The notes: generated from the letters alone by a model not told the origin. 64,000 nucleotides of DNA from Acinetobacter haemolyticus CIP 64.3 = MTCC 9819 (GCF_000369065.1 NZ_KB849803.1:62001-126000), one strand, 5' to 3'; positions 20,698 through 29,829 are shown, counted from the first letter of the stretch. A program made the numbers and translations.

Positions 20698-22047
20698 GTG
20701 GCTCACGTTACCAACACACGGTTTGAACTCAAACAACTGTCTCATTTAATGCTCCCTATTTTGATCACCCAATTTGCTCAAGCTGGTTTTGGCTTGATAG
20801 ATACCATTATGGCGGGGCATCTATCCGCAGGTGATCTTGCGGCAATTGCCGTTGGGGTTGGATTGTGGATGCCCATTATGCTGCTCTTTGCAGGCATTAT
20901 GATTGCAACGACACCTCTCGTTGCCGAAGCACGAGGTGCCAAGACACCCGAGAAGATTCCCACCATTGCACGCCAATCATTGTGGGTTGCTGCCATTCTC
21001 GGTGTAATCGCAATGCTCATTTTGCAAGCGATGCCACTATTATTGCCATTGTTTGGCGTACCTGAAAGCTTATTGCCCAAGGCAAGCCTATTCTTGCATG
21101 CAATTGGTTTTGGGATGCCTGCAGTGATGATGTATGCCGCATTACGCAGTTATTCAGAGGCATTGGGACATCCTCGTCCAGTCACCGTCATTAGCTTGGC
21201 TGCGCTTGTGATACTGATCCCACTGAATCTAATTTTCATGTATGGTTTTGGGCCGATTCCTGCTTTAGGGAGTGCAGGCTGTGGTTTCGCAACAGCAATT
21301 CTACAATGGTTGATGTTTATTACCTTGGCCATTTATATTTCTAAAGCCAAAGCCTATCAAAAAACTCCGATCTTCACGACATGGGAAAAACTTGATCCAA
21401 TGTGGGCAAAGCGCATCTTGATGCTAGGTCTGCCGATTGGTTTGGCGATTTTCTTTGAGGTGAGTATCTTCAGCACAGGTGCATTGGTATTAAGTCCATT
21501 GGGGGAAAATGCGATTGCTGCACATCAAATTGCAATCTCTGTAACCTCTGTCTTATTTATGATTCCGTTATCTCTCGCGATTGCGCTCACGATTCGTGTT
21601 GGAATGTACTATGGTGAGAAAAACTGGCATGCCATGCGTCAAGTTCAGAAAATCGGACTAATGAGTGCGACTTTCTTTGCAATCTGTACCATGCTGTTAA
21701 TTGCAGTTGCACGTCCATATATCGTTGCGATCTATACAACAGACCCTCATGTTATTCCTGTAGCGATGTATTTACTCTGGTTTGCGATGGCTTATCAGCT
21801 CATGGATGCTTGGCAAGTCGGTGCGGCAGGTTGTCTACGTGGCATGCAAGACACCCAAGCACCGATGTGGATTACCCTCATGGCTTATTGGGTCATTGCG
21901 TTCCCGATTGGCTTATATTTGGCACGTTATACCATTTGGGGCGTCGCAGGCGTTTGGCTCGGTTTGATTATTGGTTTAAGCATTGCCTGTGTACTCTTAA
22001 TTGGGCGCTTATACTTAAATAATAAACGTTTAGCAGAGATCACATAA
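20698..22047 (+). CDS. abeM: MATE-family multidrug efflux pump, AbeM-like
   Basis: 449 residues with 12 predicted membrane helices in two MatE repeats (about 10-175 and 235-395). The opening helices read HLMLPILITQFAQAGFGLID, with the family Gln and Asp residues. Length and sequence correspond to AbeM of Acinetobacter baumannii, a proton-coupled exporter of fluoroquinolones, dyes and aminoglycosides; I infer orthology. The start is GTG at 20698 behind GAAGAG. It follows the YdcZ-like gene closely. Presence does not imply resistance, which depends on expression. Confidence 0.9.
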   Translation: MAHVTNTRFELKQLSHLMLPILITQFAQAGFGLIDTIMAGHLSAGDLAAIAVGVGLWMPIMLLFAGIMIATTPLVAEARGAKTPEKIPTIARQSLWVAAILGVIAMLILQAMPLLLPLFGVPESLLPKASLFLHAIGFGMPAVMMYAALRSYSEALGHPRPVTVISLAALVILIPLNLIFMYGFGPIPALGSAGCGFATAILQWLMFITLAIYISKAKAYQKTPIFTTWEKLDPMWAKRILMLGLPIGLAIFFEVSIFSTGALVLSPLGENAIAAHQIAISVTSVLFMIPLSLAIALTIRVGMYYGEKNWHAMRQVQKIGLMSATFFAICTMLLIAVARPYIVAIYTTDPHVIPVAMYLLWFAMAYQLMDAWQVGAAGCLRGMQDTQAPMWITLMAYWVIAFPIGLYLARYTIWGVAGVWLGLIIGLSIACVLLIGRLYLNNKRLAEIT

Positions 22048-22183
22048 ATTACGTTTCATGATGATCATGAAGGCAGCAAGGCTTAATACTTACAGGACTT
22101 AACATTTTGTTATAGGCAATTTAAGCTTTGTCGCCTATGATCAAAGTATCACGATAACAGCGGATCACCCGAGGTCAAGCAAA

Positions 22184-23479
22184 ATGGCAAAACATGCAAG
22201 CTCACCCAGTAAACGTTTTTTAAAACTGGCTGGCATGACCGCAAGCATTGCCAGTAAAAGTGTCGCCAACTCCATTCGCAACTTCACTGCTGACGAAGAG
22301 CAAAAAAATGCAGCACGTAGCCAACTGTTCCAAGACATTGGCTTGCAAATCGCTGACACACTAGGAGAAATGAAAGGCGCAGTCATGAAAGTTGGGCAAA
22401 TCGCCTCACAATACAAAGACATTTTCCCGCCTGAAGTTGCAAAAGCGATTGCCAAGTTACAACGCCAAGCACCCGCTATGCCTTTCTCAGCCATTCAACA
22501 ACAAGTTGAAAAAGAACTCGGCAAGCCTTTAAATCAAATTTTTAGCTCATTTGAAGCAGAACCTTTTGCAGCAGCCTCAATTGGACAGGTTCACCGTGCA
22601 GTACTTCCAAATGGTCAAGCTGTGGTAGTCAAAGTTCAGTACCCTGGAGTGGATGACGCATGTGAGAGTGATCTTAAACAAGTCCGTCTTGCCTTACGTC
22701 TCATGGGTGTCCTCAAAATTGATAAAAAACTACAAGACCAATTATTCCAAGAGATCCAAGACAGTTTATCAGCAGAATTAAACTATGAAATCGAGGCACA
22801 GAATCTCGAAGTTTTTAAAACCTTCCATGAAAAATTGGATGACCAAATCATTATCCCAACAGTATATAAAGAATATTCTTCACGGCGCGTATTGACCTTA
22901 AGTCTTGAACAAGGTGAATCGATTGAAACGGCAAGTACGTGGTCAGTTGATATCCGCAATCAGATCGGTCGTCGCTTGATTCGTGCTTTAGGGCAGGAAA
23001 TGTTCTTCCTGAAACGTTTCCACTGCGATCCGCATCCTGGAAATTTTGCCTTCCGTGAAGATGGAAGTGTCATCATCTACGATTACGGTAGCGTCAAAAC
23101 CCTTTCACCTGAAATTATTCAGCACTTTAAAGCACTGGTGAATGCTGCTCGCCAAGAAGACATTGATCAAGTTGAAGATTTATTGGTCGAACTCCATTCA
23201 ATTGCAGAAAAACAGAAATTCCCAAGTGAGTTGTATCTGCAATGGATCGAAATTCTGCTTCGTCCTTTAAGTACGCACTATGACTTTGAAGAAAACTCCT
23301 CACATCATGATGGGATGCGTCTGGTTAAAAAATCATTGAAATATTGGGATGTCTTTAAACCATCGCCAGATACCTTAATGGTCAACCGTACCATTTCTGG
23401 TCACTACTGGAATCTTATCCATCTCAAGGTACATGACAATCTAAATGATCTATTTGAAGAGTTAGTACCCATGCCGTGA
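22184..23479 (+). CDS. ABC1/UbiB-family atypical protein kinase
   Basis: 431 residues of the ADCK/UbiB family. The diagnostic KxGQ motif is MKVGQIASQ (about residue 65), the alanine-rich nucleotide loop is AAASIGQVHRA, and the catalytic loop and metal-binding motif appear as CDPHPGNF and YDYGSVK. Members act as ATPases supporting coenzyme Q synthesis, but this protein lacks the C-terminal membrane helices of UbiB itself and is a paralogue. SD-like GAGG precedes the start by 9 bases. It stands alone. Confidence 0.87.
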   Translation: MAKHASSPSKRFLKLAGMTASIASKSVANSIRNFTADEEQKNAARSQLFQDIGLQIADTLGEMKGAVMKVGQIASQYKDIFPPEVAKAIAKLQRQAPAMPFSAIQQQVEKELGKPLNQIFSSFEAEPFAAASIGQVHRAVLPNGQAVVVKVQYPGVDDACESDLKQVRLALRLMGVLKIDKKLQDQLFQEIQDSLSAELNYEIEAQNLEVFKTFHEKLDDQIIIPTVYKEYSSRRVLTLSLEQGESIETASTWSVDIRNQIGRRLIRALGQEMFFLKRFHCDPHPGNFAFREDGSVIIYDYGSVKTLSPEIIQHFKALVNAARQEDIDQVEDLLVELHSIAEKQKFPSELYLQWIEILLRPLSTHYDFEENSSHHDGMRLVKKSLKYWDVFKPSPDTLMVNRTISGHYWNLIHLKVHDNLNDLFEELVPMP

Positions 23480-23529
23480 AAAGGCTTTGACAGCTCAACA
23501 CACAGTGTACTCTGATTGACGGAATTTAA

Positions 23530-23547
23530 GTTATGTTATAACATTTC
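23530..23547 (+). promoter_or_regulatory. Zur box upstream of rpmE2
   Basis: GTTATGTTATAACATTTC contains the perfect palindrome ATGTTATAACAT (23533-23544), the core of the Zur operator in gammaproteobacteria. It lies 24-41 bases before the start of the zinc-free L31 gene, where a repressor would block transcription. Zur repression of this paralogue under zinc-replete conditions is well established in other bacteria and is inferred here. Confidence 0.82.
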
Positions 23548-23570
23548 AATCATTCATAGGAGTATTCAAT

Positions 23571-23825
23571 ATGCGTAAAGATATCCACCCTGTTTATCAA
23601 AAAGTACTTTTTCATGATACCAATGCAGATGCGTATTTCTTGATTGGTAGCACCATTCAAACCAAACAGACCAAAGAATATCAAGGTCAAGTTTACCCTT
23701 ATGTGACGCTTGATATTTCAAGTGCTTCACATCCGTTTTATACAGGTGAGCAACGTCAGGCGAGTAATGAAGGCCGTGTTGCAAGCTTTAACAAACGTTT
23801 TGGTCGTTTTAGTCGTAAGGCTTAA
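23571..23825 (+). CDS. rpmE2: Type B (zinc-independent) 50S ribosomal protein L31
   Basis: 84 residues. It opens [16 protein letters not shown] and ends [10 protein letters not shown], as in YkgM/RpmE2 proteins. It has no cysteine at all, so it cannot bind zinc, unlike the standard L31 with four cysteines. Under zinc starvation such proteins replace the zinc form on ribosomes and free its metal. The upstream Zur box fits that role. The start at 23571 follows AGGAG with suitable spacing, and a terminator follows. Confidence 0.95.
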   Translation: MRKDIHPVYQKVLFHDTNADAYFLIGSTIQTKQTKEYQGQVYPYVTLDISSASHPFYTGEQRQASNEGRVASFNKRFGRFSRKA

Positions 23826-23863
23826 TCTTATTTTAAGGTTGAGCAGTTAAAGTAAAAAAATTC

Positions 23864-23907
23864 GAAGTCTAAGGCTCTAATCTCCTCCTCTTAGGCTTCT
23901 TTTTTTA
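23864..23907 (+). terminator. Rho-independent terminator of rpmE2
   Basis: GAAGTCTAAG (23864-23873) pairs with CTTAGGCTTC (23890-23899), with one T-G pair and a longer loop, followed by a run of seven T. Confidence 0.82.
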
Positions 23908-23930
23908 TGTCTGAAACTTATTATTATTGT

Positions 23931-24260
23931 TTAATCCGAAGCAGAAGCAGTGCCAATAAAGCCAAATTCAATTGGGCTTTTGACATAGAATAATGAAATA
24001 TCTTGAGTCTTGAGATAGTCAAGTAAGGCTGAGGCCTGTTGTTCAGTGACTGCAAACTGGATCTGTACGGGCTGATCCGCTAACTCAAAGAAACCCGCTG
24101 AATGAAATTGCCCTCGATGATCCAACCCTTGACTGGCATTCATCACTGTCGCACCACGTAGATCCATTTGCTTTGCAATCGCTAGCAACCAGTCAACGAT
24201 TGATTGTCCATCATACTGACGACTTTGCGCAGTATAAAAGCTAATTAAAAATCCATTCAT
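23931..24260 (-). CDS. DUF190 family protein linked to CrcB
   Basis: 109 residues of the DUF190 family, small PII-like alpha/beta proteins frequently encoded beside crcB. It opens MNGFLISFYTAQSRQYDGQS and has the central GATVMNASQGLDHRG segment with a conserved Gly. It follows crcB by 18 bases in the same direction, so it should be transcribed from the fluoride-riboswitch-controlled promoter. A role in fluoride handling or in sensing a ligand is inferred from context. Confidence 0.85.
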   Translation of the reverse strand: MNGFLISFYTAQSRQYDGQSIVDWLLAIAKQMDLRGATVMNASQGLDHRGQFHSAGFFELADQPVQIQFAVTEQQASALLDYLKTQDISLFYVKSPIEFGFIGTASASD

Positions 24261-24278
24261 CGATCTAACCCTCCCAGA

Positions 24279-24659
24279 CTAAGCAGCACTCAACCATTGA
24301 TGTAGACTCATACCCAAAATCGTAAACAACAATGATCCCAATACATGGATCAAAATAGTCAGCGCTGCGTATTCCAATTTACCACTTTGCAACAGCGCAA
24401 TAATCTCAGCGGAAAAGGTTGAGAAGGTGGTGAGTGCCCCACAAAATCCAGTAATCACAAATAGCTTATAATTTGGACTTAAAGCACTTTGCGAAAAATA
24501 TGAAATCGCAAAACCAATAATAAAGCCACCAACCAAATTAACACTTACGGTCCCGAGTGGAATATGTGGAAAAATTGGATTGAGTTTTAAGCCAATAAAC
24601 CAACGTAACCATGCGCCGAGCACAGAACCTAATGCAATTGAAATCAAGGAATAATACAT
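24279..24659 (-). CDS. crcB: Fluoride ion exporter CrcB/FluC
   Basis: A small dual-topology fluoride channel in the inner membrane. The 126 residues form four hydrophobic helices. Signature motifs are GSVLGAWLRW near the start, NLVGGF in helix 2 and GFCGALTTFSTFS in helix 3, which carries the Phe and polar residues lining the fluoride path. I choose the start at 24659 (MYYSLISIALG) because it follows GGAG by five bases; an upstream in-frame start would add 11 residues and lacks a site. The fluoride riboswitch 137-192 bases upstream and the DUF190 gene downstream complete the operon. Confidence 0.95.
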   Translation of the reverse strand: MYYSLISIALGSVLGAWLRWFIGLKLNPIFPHIPLGTVSVNLVGGFIIGFAISYFSQSALSPNYKLFVITGFCGALTTFSTFSAEIIALLQSGKLEYAALTILIHVLGSLLFTILGMSLHQWLSAA

Positions 24660-24795
24660 AATTACTCCAAAACCAAATGTGGAGTACAACAAAGATAAGA
24701 CATGGTGTGATCAATTTTTTTATCGATAGTATGCATCTGCGAGCCCTCTAAATTAAGAACAGAGCACGCACGATCCTACGCCCCTGTTCAGGGTA

Positions 24796-24851
24796 ACGTA
24801 GGCATCATTAGCCACAATGGCGGTTTGTTACAGGAGGAATGCCATCTCCTT
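24796..24851 (-). promoter_or_regulatory. Fluoride riboswitch (crcB RNA motif)
   Basis: Read on the minus strand, the region has GGAGATGG near its 5' end, then AACCGCC and then GGCTAATGATGCCTACG. These are the conserved blocks of the fluoride riboswitch in the correct order and spacing. It lies upstream of crcB. Just downstream, CCTACG/CGTAGG with an inner CCCT/AGGG forms a hairpin that overlaps the last conserved block and may be part of the switching platform. Fluoride would turn on crcB and the DUF190 gene. Confidence 0.95.
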
Positions 24852-24976
24852 TGCCCTAAAATAACATAATTTTTAAACAACTCAACGAATCTTTTACTCT
24901 GTGTATAAAGGCGAAGTTATCCACAGATACATCATGTTATGATTGTCCGCTGACGAAATAACAATGGAAAGTCCTC

Positions 24977-25309
24977 ATGGCACAAAGCTTACTCGCACAA
25001 TTAAAAGATGGCTCAGCAAAATTTGCAGATGTGTTGGCATTTATTGAAGCACGCTATCAACACACCCCAACTGCTTTTCAAAATGGCGCACAATTTAATG
25101 CTGCAACGGAAAATCAAGGCAGTGCCAAAGTTTTTTCTTTTGCTAAAATTGAAGGCTTAAATGCTGAAGATACCTTAAGTTTATTTGCTGAGCATTATGC
25201 TTCTGTGCTTGCAACACCAGAAGGAACGGACCACCAAAACATTCGTCAATTTATGCAAAATGGTTGGGATGGTGTGAAATTTGAAGGTGAGGCGCTAGTC
25301 GCAAAATAA
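24977..25309 (+). CDS. HopJ-type III effector family protein
   Basis: 110 residues matching the HopJ family, with the segments QLKDGSAKFADVLAFIE, GSAKVFSFAKI and NIRQFMQNGWDGV. The family is named after a Pseudomonas effector but is widespread in free-living bacteria without type III secretion, so the effector name should not be taken literally. The function is unknown. The start at 24977 follows GGAAAG. It is divergent from crcB and ends in a terminator shared with the convergent flavin reductase gene. Confidence 0.88.
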   Translation: MAQSLLAQLKDGSAKFADVLAFIEARYQHTPTAFQNGAQFNAATENQGSAKVFSFAKIEGLNAEDTLSLFAEHYASVLATPEGTDHQNIRQFMQNGWDGVKFEGEALVAK

Positions 25310-25312
25310 TAA

Positions 25313-25342
25313 AATAGGAGGTATTTTACCTCCTATTGTTTC
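25313..25342 (+). terminator. Terminator between hopJ-like and flavin reductase genes
   Basis: AATAGGAGGT (25313-25322) and ACCTCCTATT (25328-25337) form a perfect 10-bp stem. It lies between convergent genes and can serve both directions. Confidence 0.85.
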
Positions 25343-25351
25343 TATCTGATT

Positions 25352-25966
25352 TTATGGTCGCTTGAGGGCTTGTAATCCCGTGGTGAAGCTATAAAACTCT
25401 CCCCCCATTCTTCCCACACTATCCAATTGTTGTTGATCAATCATGCCTGTATCGGCTTGCCACAATCGATCATCGACATAAATAGATTTCACGTCTAACA
25501 AGACAACCGTTCCACCAGAAGACAAGGAACTGAGTTGAATCACCTCTCGCAAATGACATTCATACCGAATCATAGAATTTTTAACCGATAAAGGTTTTAC
25601 GCCATGACTTGGACAAGATTCAATTTCAGCAAAATCAAATTCACTTTGTTCGGATGGCAGTGCCGCGCATGACAAGTTCATTTGCTCAAGTAACTGAGTA
25701 TTTACGATATGCACCACACATTCTTTGGTTTCAATTAAATTCCGCAAAGTATCTTTGTCCTGCCCTGTTCTCGGATTTACTTGTGAGTACCAAAGGATCG
25801 GTGGGTTGCAGCTTGCCACATTGAAAAAGGAATAAGGTGCCAGATTCGCTACACCATCCACAGATAAGGTACTAATCCAAGCAATCGGACGAGGCGTAAC
25901 CCCGCCATTTAACAAACGATAGATTTCATTTGCTTCTAAATTTGCTGTCTCAAAAATCATAATCAA
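25352..25966 (-). CDS. Flavin reductase family protein (FMN-binding split barrel)
   Basis: 204 residues of the DIM6/NTAB flavin reductase-like family. The opening TPRPIAWISTLS and the segments VANLAPYSFFNVASCNPP and KDTLRNLIETKECVVHIV are the usual FMN-binding signature. It probably reduces FMN or binds it tightly, perhaps serving an oxygenase; no partner gene is visible. The GFA gene lies immediately upstream on the same strand with a gap of 8 bases, so the two are likely cotranscribed. Confidence 0.87.
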   Translation of the reverse strand: MIMIFETANLEANEIYRLLNGGVTPRPIAWISTLSVDGVANLAPYSFFNVASCNPPILWYSQVNPRTGQDKDTLRNLIETKECVVHIVNTQLLEQMNLSCAALPSEQSEFDFAEIESCPSHGVKPLSVKNSMIRYECHLREVIQLSSLSSGGTVVLLDVKSIYVDDRLWQADTGMIDQQQLDSVGRMGGEFYSFTTGLQALKRP

Positions 25967-25974
25967 ACACTATA

Positions 25975-26388
25975 TTAAGGACGTTCTGCATATTGTGGTA
26001 AATCATCAGTGATGCTATCCCATTCCGCTTTAGACGCCGTAAAAATTTGCAGACTTGGTTTCTGTTGTAACCGTGTATCTAAAGTTCCAATTCTCAAACG
26101 ATAATACTCAGGCGTATCGGTTTTTATGCTCATAATTGGGGAGCCACATTCCATACAAAAACAACGTTGTGTCGTGTCAGTAGACTGAAATTTTTTTAGT
26201 AAATGTTCGCCCTTCGTAATTTTAAAATCAGCTATTTTAATCGGTGCATTCGTGGCAAAAGCGCTTCCATTTGCTTTACGGCAGCGTTGACAATGACATT
26301 GAATGATCTCGCCTATTTCGCCATGAATCTCATAATGAATTCCATCACATAAACAACTACCATGATATACAGGTGAAGTCTGAGACAT
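25975..26388 (-). CDS. GFA/CENP-V family zinc protein
   Basis: 137 residues of the glutathione-dependent formaldehyde-activating (GFA) fold. Zinc ligands appear as GSCLCDGIHYEI, CHCQRCRKANG and CFCMECGSPI. The founding member joins formaldehyde to glutathione, but most homologues have unknown substrates. It is the first gene of a probable two-gene unit with the flavin reductase. Confidence 0.88.
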   Translation of the reverse strand: MSQTSPVYHGSCLCDGIHYEIHGEIGEIIQCHCQRCRKANGSAFATNAPIKIADFKITKGEHLLKKFQSTDTTQRCFCMECGSPIMSIKTDTPEYYRLRIGTLDTRLQQKPSLQIFTASKAEWDSITDDLPQYAERP

Positions 26389-26516
26389 TATTAATTCCTT
26401 TCATGAATTTTCACATAAAAATATAGGCTAGATCGGTACAACACGCAAATTGTGAATCGCATTTGGATCGCGCTTTTCAATTTACGAAAGCAATCCTCCA
26501 ACAGAAGAATCATGAC

Positions 26517-27779
26517 CTAAATTCGCTGATCCAATACGGCACGTGCGCGTTCATGATCAATATCTTTTTCCCAATGTGCGATTGCAACTGTTGCCACGCA
26601 GTTTCCGATTAGATTGGTACAGGCACGTACAATTCCAATAAACCAATCGACAGACAATAGTAAAACCAGCCCAATCATTGGCAGGCTTGGGATAACTGAT
26701 AATGTCGCCGCCAAGATCACCAATGCAGAGCCTGGAATACCATGAGCACCTTTTGAGGTGATTAATGACACCAATAAAATTGCGAGAAGATCATGCATCG
26801 ATAAATCAATATTGCAGGCCTGAGCAATAAAAATAACGCCGAGTGTTAAGTAAATAGAAAAACCATCTAAATTAAACGAGTAGCCTGTAGGAATGACTAA
26901 GCCAACGGTGGAATCTTTGATACCTAAATTTTTAAGCTTTTTCATAATTTGAGGTAACACAGAATCAGAAGATGCTGTACCCAACACAATGGACAGTTCT
27001 GCTTTAAAATAATTTAAGAATTTAAAAATGTTTAAGCCAGAGATTTGAAGAATCCCACCTAAAATAATCAACACAAATAAGATACAAGTCACATAAAACA
27101 GCAAAACTAAGTAACCCAATTGAATCAATGAGTCCAAGCCAAATTTTGCGGTGGTATAGGCAACAGACCCCAAGACGCCAATCGGTGCTAACCGTATGAT
27201 TAATCCCATCATTTTAAAGAACACTTCAGAAAATGCTTCGAGTGCCTGACAAACCAAATCTCCCATATGTTTTGGGATCAGCAATAAAGCAATGCCAAAT
27301 AGGATTGCAATCAGTAAAACTTGTAAAATGTCCCCACTAGCAAATGCATCTACAAAAGTTTTTGGAATAATATGTAGAAGAAAATCTGAGCCTGAACCCA
27401 TTGTGTTGGCACGTTCCGTATAGACATTTAAATCCTTTCCGTCTAGTTTCGTGATATCAATATTCATGCCCACACCAGGCTTGAATACATAGGCAACAAT
27501 TATTCCCAAGATCAGCGCAACACTAGTCACTATCTCAAAGTATAAAATTGTTTTTGCCCCCACCTTTCCCATTTTCTTGATGTCATTGGCACCATACAGC
27601 CCAAGTACCACCACGCAGAAAACAATCGGTGCGATCAACATCTTGATCAGTGAAATAAAACCATCACCCAATGGTTTCAATGCTAAAGAAAAATCATGAA
27701 AGCTAATCCCGATAATAATACCAAGGACTAATGCAAGAACGACCTGAAGAAATAAACTGGATTTGAGTTTTTGCCACAT
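26517..27779 (-). CDS. Dicarboxylate/amino acid:cation symporter (DctA/GltP family)
   Basis: 420 residues of the DAACS family, with eight membrane helices and two re-entrant loops. The first loop motif is GTASSDSVLP (usually Ser-rich), helix 7 has GYSFNLDGFSIYLT, and helix 8 has the late Asn/Asp motif ACTNLIGNCVATVAIA that binds substrate and sodium. It imports C4-dicarboxylates or acidic amino acids; DctA is the closer match in the loop region, but I would not exclude glutamate/aspartate. It is a monocistronic unit. Confidence 0.85.
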   Translation of the reverse strand: MWQKLKSSLFLQVVLALVLGIIIGISFHDFSLALKPLGDGFISLIKMLIAPIVFCVVVLGLYGANDIKKMGKVGAKTILYFEIVTSVALILGIIVAYVFKPGVGMNIDITKLDGKDLNVYTERANTMGSGSDFLLHIIPKTFVDAFASGDILQVLLIAILFGIALLLIPKHMGDLVCQALEAFSEVFFKMMGLIIRLAPIGVLGSVAYTTAKFGLDSLIQLGYLVLLFYVTCILFVLIILGGILQISGLNIFKFLNYFKAELSIVLGTASSDSVLPQIMKKLKNLGIKDSTVGLVIPTGYSFNLDGFSIYLTLGVIFIAQACNIDLSMHDLLAILLVSLITSKGAHGIPGSALVILAATLSVIPSLPMIGLVLLLSVDWFIGIVRACTNLIGNCVATVAIAHWEKDIDHERARAVLDQRI

Positions 27780-27913
27780 TGTAAATTCATCAATAAATAG
27801 ATAAATCTCAACAGTGCAAAAAACTCGCCAACAAATAAAAATAAAGGATATTTAGAACATGAAAAATAAATAAAAAATAAGCAATACTTTAGAAAACATC
27901 ATCTTAAATCAAA

Positions 27914-29119
27914 CTAAGCCAATAGATGATGTATCCCTTCACCCACGGCACGTCCTGTTGCAAAACAAGCAGTCAACAAATACCCCCCAGTTGGTGCATC
28001 CCAGTCCAACATTTCACCACAACAGAACACATAAGGATTTGACTGCAATTGTAACCGTGGTGACAATGCCGCTTGCTGAATTCCGCCAGCACAACTAATG
28101 GCTTCCTCAATTGGACGAAACCCACTGAGAGGAATTATAAGCCCTTTAATGTGCTCAGCCATTTGATGCGCATCTGACCATAAATTTTTCTCAACCACTT
28201 CACGAATTAAATTAATTTTCACATGATCCAAACCTGCTTTGCGCCAAAGATTGGTAAGTGACTGCTTCTTATTGCCTTGTAACTTTTTAGTTAATTGATC
28301 AAGGCTGATATCAGGTAACAAGTCTAAATGAAGCTGCAAGTTTTGATCTTGAGCAAGCTGTGATCTTAGATCACGCCCTAATTTATAAATCACGCCACTT
28401 TCAAAACCATAGTGAGTAATCACAATATCGCCATGTGTCTTACGTTCAGGAACAACCCAAGCATCAACACGTTTAAGCGCTTGCCCCAAACAATCCTGCA
28501 TAAATGGCGACCATGTTTTCAATACACCAACATTACTTGCTTGGAAGGGGGTAATCTCATCACTCGACAACCATTGCTGCCACGCTCCATCACTCCCCAA
28601 TTGCGTCCACGACACAGCACCACAAGCCAGCACAATCGCATCATAAGTTGCAGTAAAGCGTTGGCTTTGGTTTTCAATGGTCAGTTGATTCTGAGATAAA
28701 CCCACACAGCGATGCCTGTAATAAAATTTAACCCCATCTACAGCTAATCGTTTTAACCATGCGCGAAGTAACGGCGCTGCTTTCATCTCTATTGGAAATA
28801 CCCGCCCAGAACTACCGATATAAGATTCAATTCCCAAACCTTTCATCCAATCTTGAATCCACTTTGCATCCCATTGCGTTATCCAAGGGCTTAGCCATTC
28901 AGCACGGTCATAACGTTGGATGAATGCCTGTATAGGCTCAGCATGAGAAATATTAAGTCCTGTTTTACCCGCCATTAAAAATTTTCGAGCAGCTGAAGGT
29001 TTTTGTTCAAACACATCAACTTCATAACCATATTGACTAAGAACTTCCGCAGCCATTAAACCTGCGGGTCCAGCTCCAATAATGGCAATACGCTTAGACT
29101 TCATGTTGCTCTTGCTCAT
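27914..29119 (-). CDS. HI0933-like (TIGR03862) FAD-dependent flavoprotein
   Basis: About 401 residues. The dinucleotide motif IAIIGAGPAGLMAAEVLS is at the start, followed by the family segment KFLMAGKTGLNISHAEP and, near the C-terminus, GGIQQAALSPRLQ and CGEMLDWDAPTGGY. The last two are diagnostic of HI0933-like flavoproteins, whose reaction is unknown. I choose the start at 29119 because AAGGGA lies just before it; 29104 is also possible. Both overlap the end of the upstream methyltransferase gene, implying translational coupling. Confidence 0.87.
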   Translation of the reverse strand: MSKSNMKSKRIAIIGAGPAGLMAAEVLSQYGYEVDVFEQKPSAARKFLMAGKTGLNISHAEPIQAFIQRYDRAEWLSPWITQWDAKWIQDWMKGLGIESYIGSSGRVFPIEMKAAPLLRAWLKRLAVDGVKFYYRHRCVGLSQNQLTIENQSQRFTATYDAIVLACGAVSWTQLGSDGAWQQWLSSDEITPFQASNVGVLKTWSPFMQDCLGQALKRVDAWVVPERKTHGDIVITHYGFESGVIYKLGRDLRSQLAQDQNLQLHLDLLPDISLDQLTKKLQGNKKQSLTNLWRKAGLDHVKINLIREVVEKNLWSDAHQMAEHIKGLIIPLSGFRPIEEAISCAGGIQQAALSPRLQLQSNPYVFCCGEMLDWDAPTGGYLLTACFATGRAVGEGIHHLLA

Positions 29120-29744
29120 TTTTCCCTTGTAAGGGTGCAAAATCATCAAATCGGGTTGAGTAGGCAACAGGTTTTGTGATGACTAACTGTTGGCAAGGTT
29201 CCCCACGTTCCAAATATTTAATTTCAAAATGTGTTCTTGCAGAATCCGCTGCAATTTTTTGTTTCTCATAGGGTAATTTCCATACATGAATTAACTGCTG
29301 TTCCGCCTCATCAATATATGAAGGAATATTACTCGCTAAGGTAATCGTACCATTCGGTCGAAGACGCGAAAGTAAAAACTCAAAAAAAGGCATATTCAAC
29401 CAACGCTGTGCGGGGTTATGCGGCTCTGGATTTGGATAAAGAATGAAAAACTGTTCTACTTGAGCAGGGAATAATGCGTGTACGATCCAAGGTAAAGCAT
29501 CCGCATGAATCGGATATAGGTGTTCACGTACCTCGAGCTGATGCTGTTTTTGCATCGCTAAAAATTTTTCTTTGGTTCGTTCAATTGCATACAGTGTTGT
29601 TTGTGGATTCTGCCCTGTAAACAACAATGCATGTTTACCTTTTCCAGCACCGATTTCAACGCAAATCGGCGTATTGGGAATCACAGCAAAATCTCGAGGT
29701 GCCTGCATTCGGTGGGCTTGAAATTGACGAATCGACATATTCAC
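29094..29744 (-). CDS. TrmB-like SAM-dependent methyltransferase
   Basis: 216 residues with a Rossmann methyltransferase domain. The SAM-binding motif is VEIGAGKGKHALLF, and ILYPNPEPHNPAQRW corresponds to the catalytic FPDPWxKxRH region of TrmB, the tRNA guanine-46 N7 methyltransferase. The motif diverges: Pro-Glu-Pro-His replaces the Asp-Pro-Trp core. It may therefore be a TrmB paralogue with another substrate. It overlaps the flavoprotein gene downstream. Confidence 0.8.
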   Translation of the reverse strand: MNMSIRQFQAHRMQAPRDFAVIPNTPICVEIGAGKGKHALLFTGQNPQTTLYAIERTKEKFLAMQKQHQLEVREHLYPIHADALPWIVHALFPAQVEQFFILYPNPEPHNPAQRWLNMPFFEFLLSRLRPNGTITLASNIPSYIDEAEQQLIHVWKLPYEKQKIAADSARTHFEIKYLERGEPCQQLVITKPVAYSTRFDDFAPLQGKNEQEQHEV

Positions 29745-29829
29745 ATCAAACTATCTCTAAATCGGCATAAGTCTAACAACTCACCTTACTTTTGCCTAAT
29801 CTATTTGTTTTATGTTTTAGGAATTTTCT

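Noticed and set aside
20698..22047. Drug resistance inferred from the AbeM-like pump
   Set aside because: Such pumps are core genes in Acinetobacter; presence says nothing about expression, and no IS or promoter change is visible near it.
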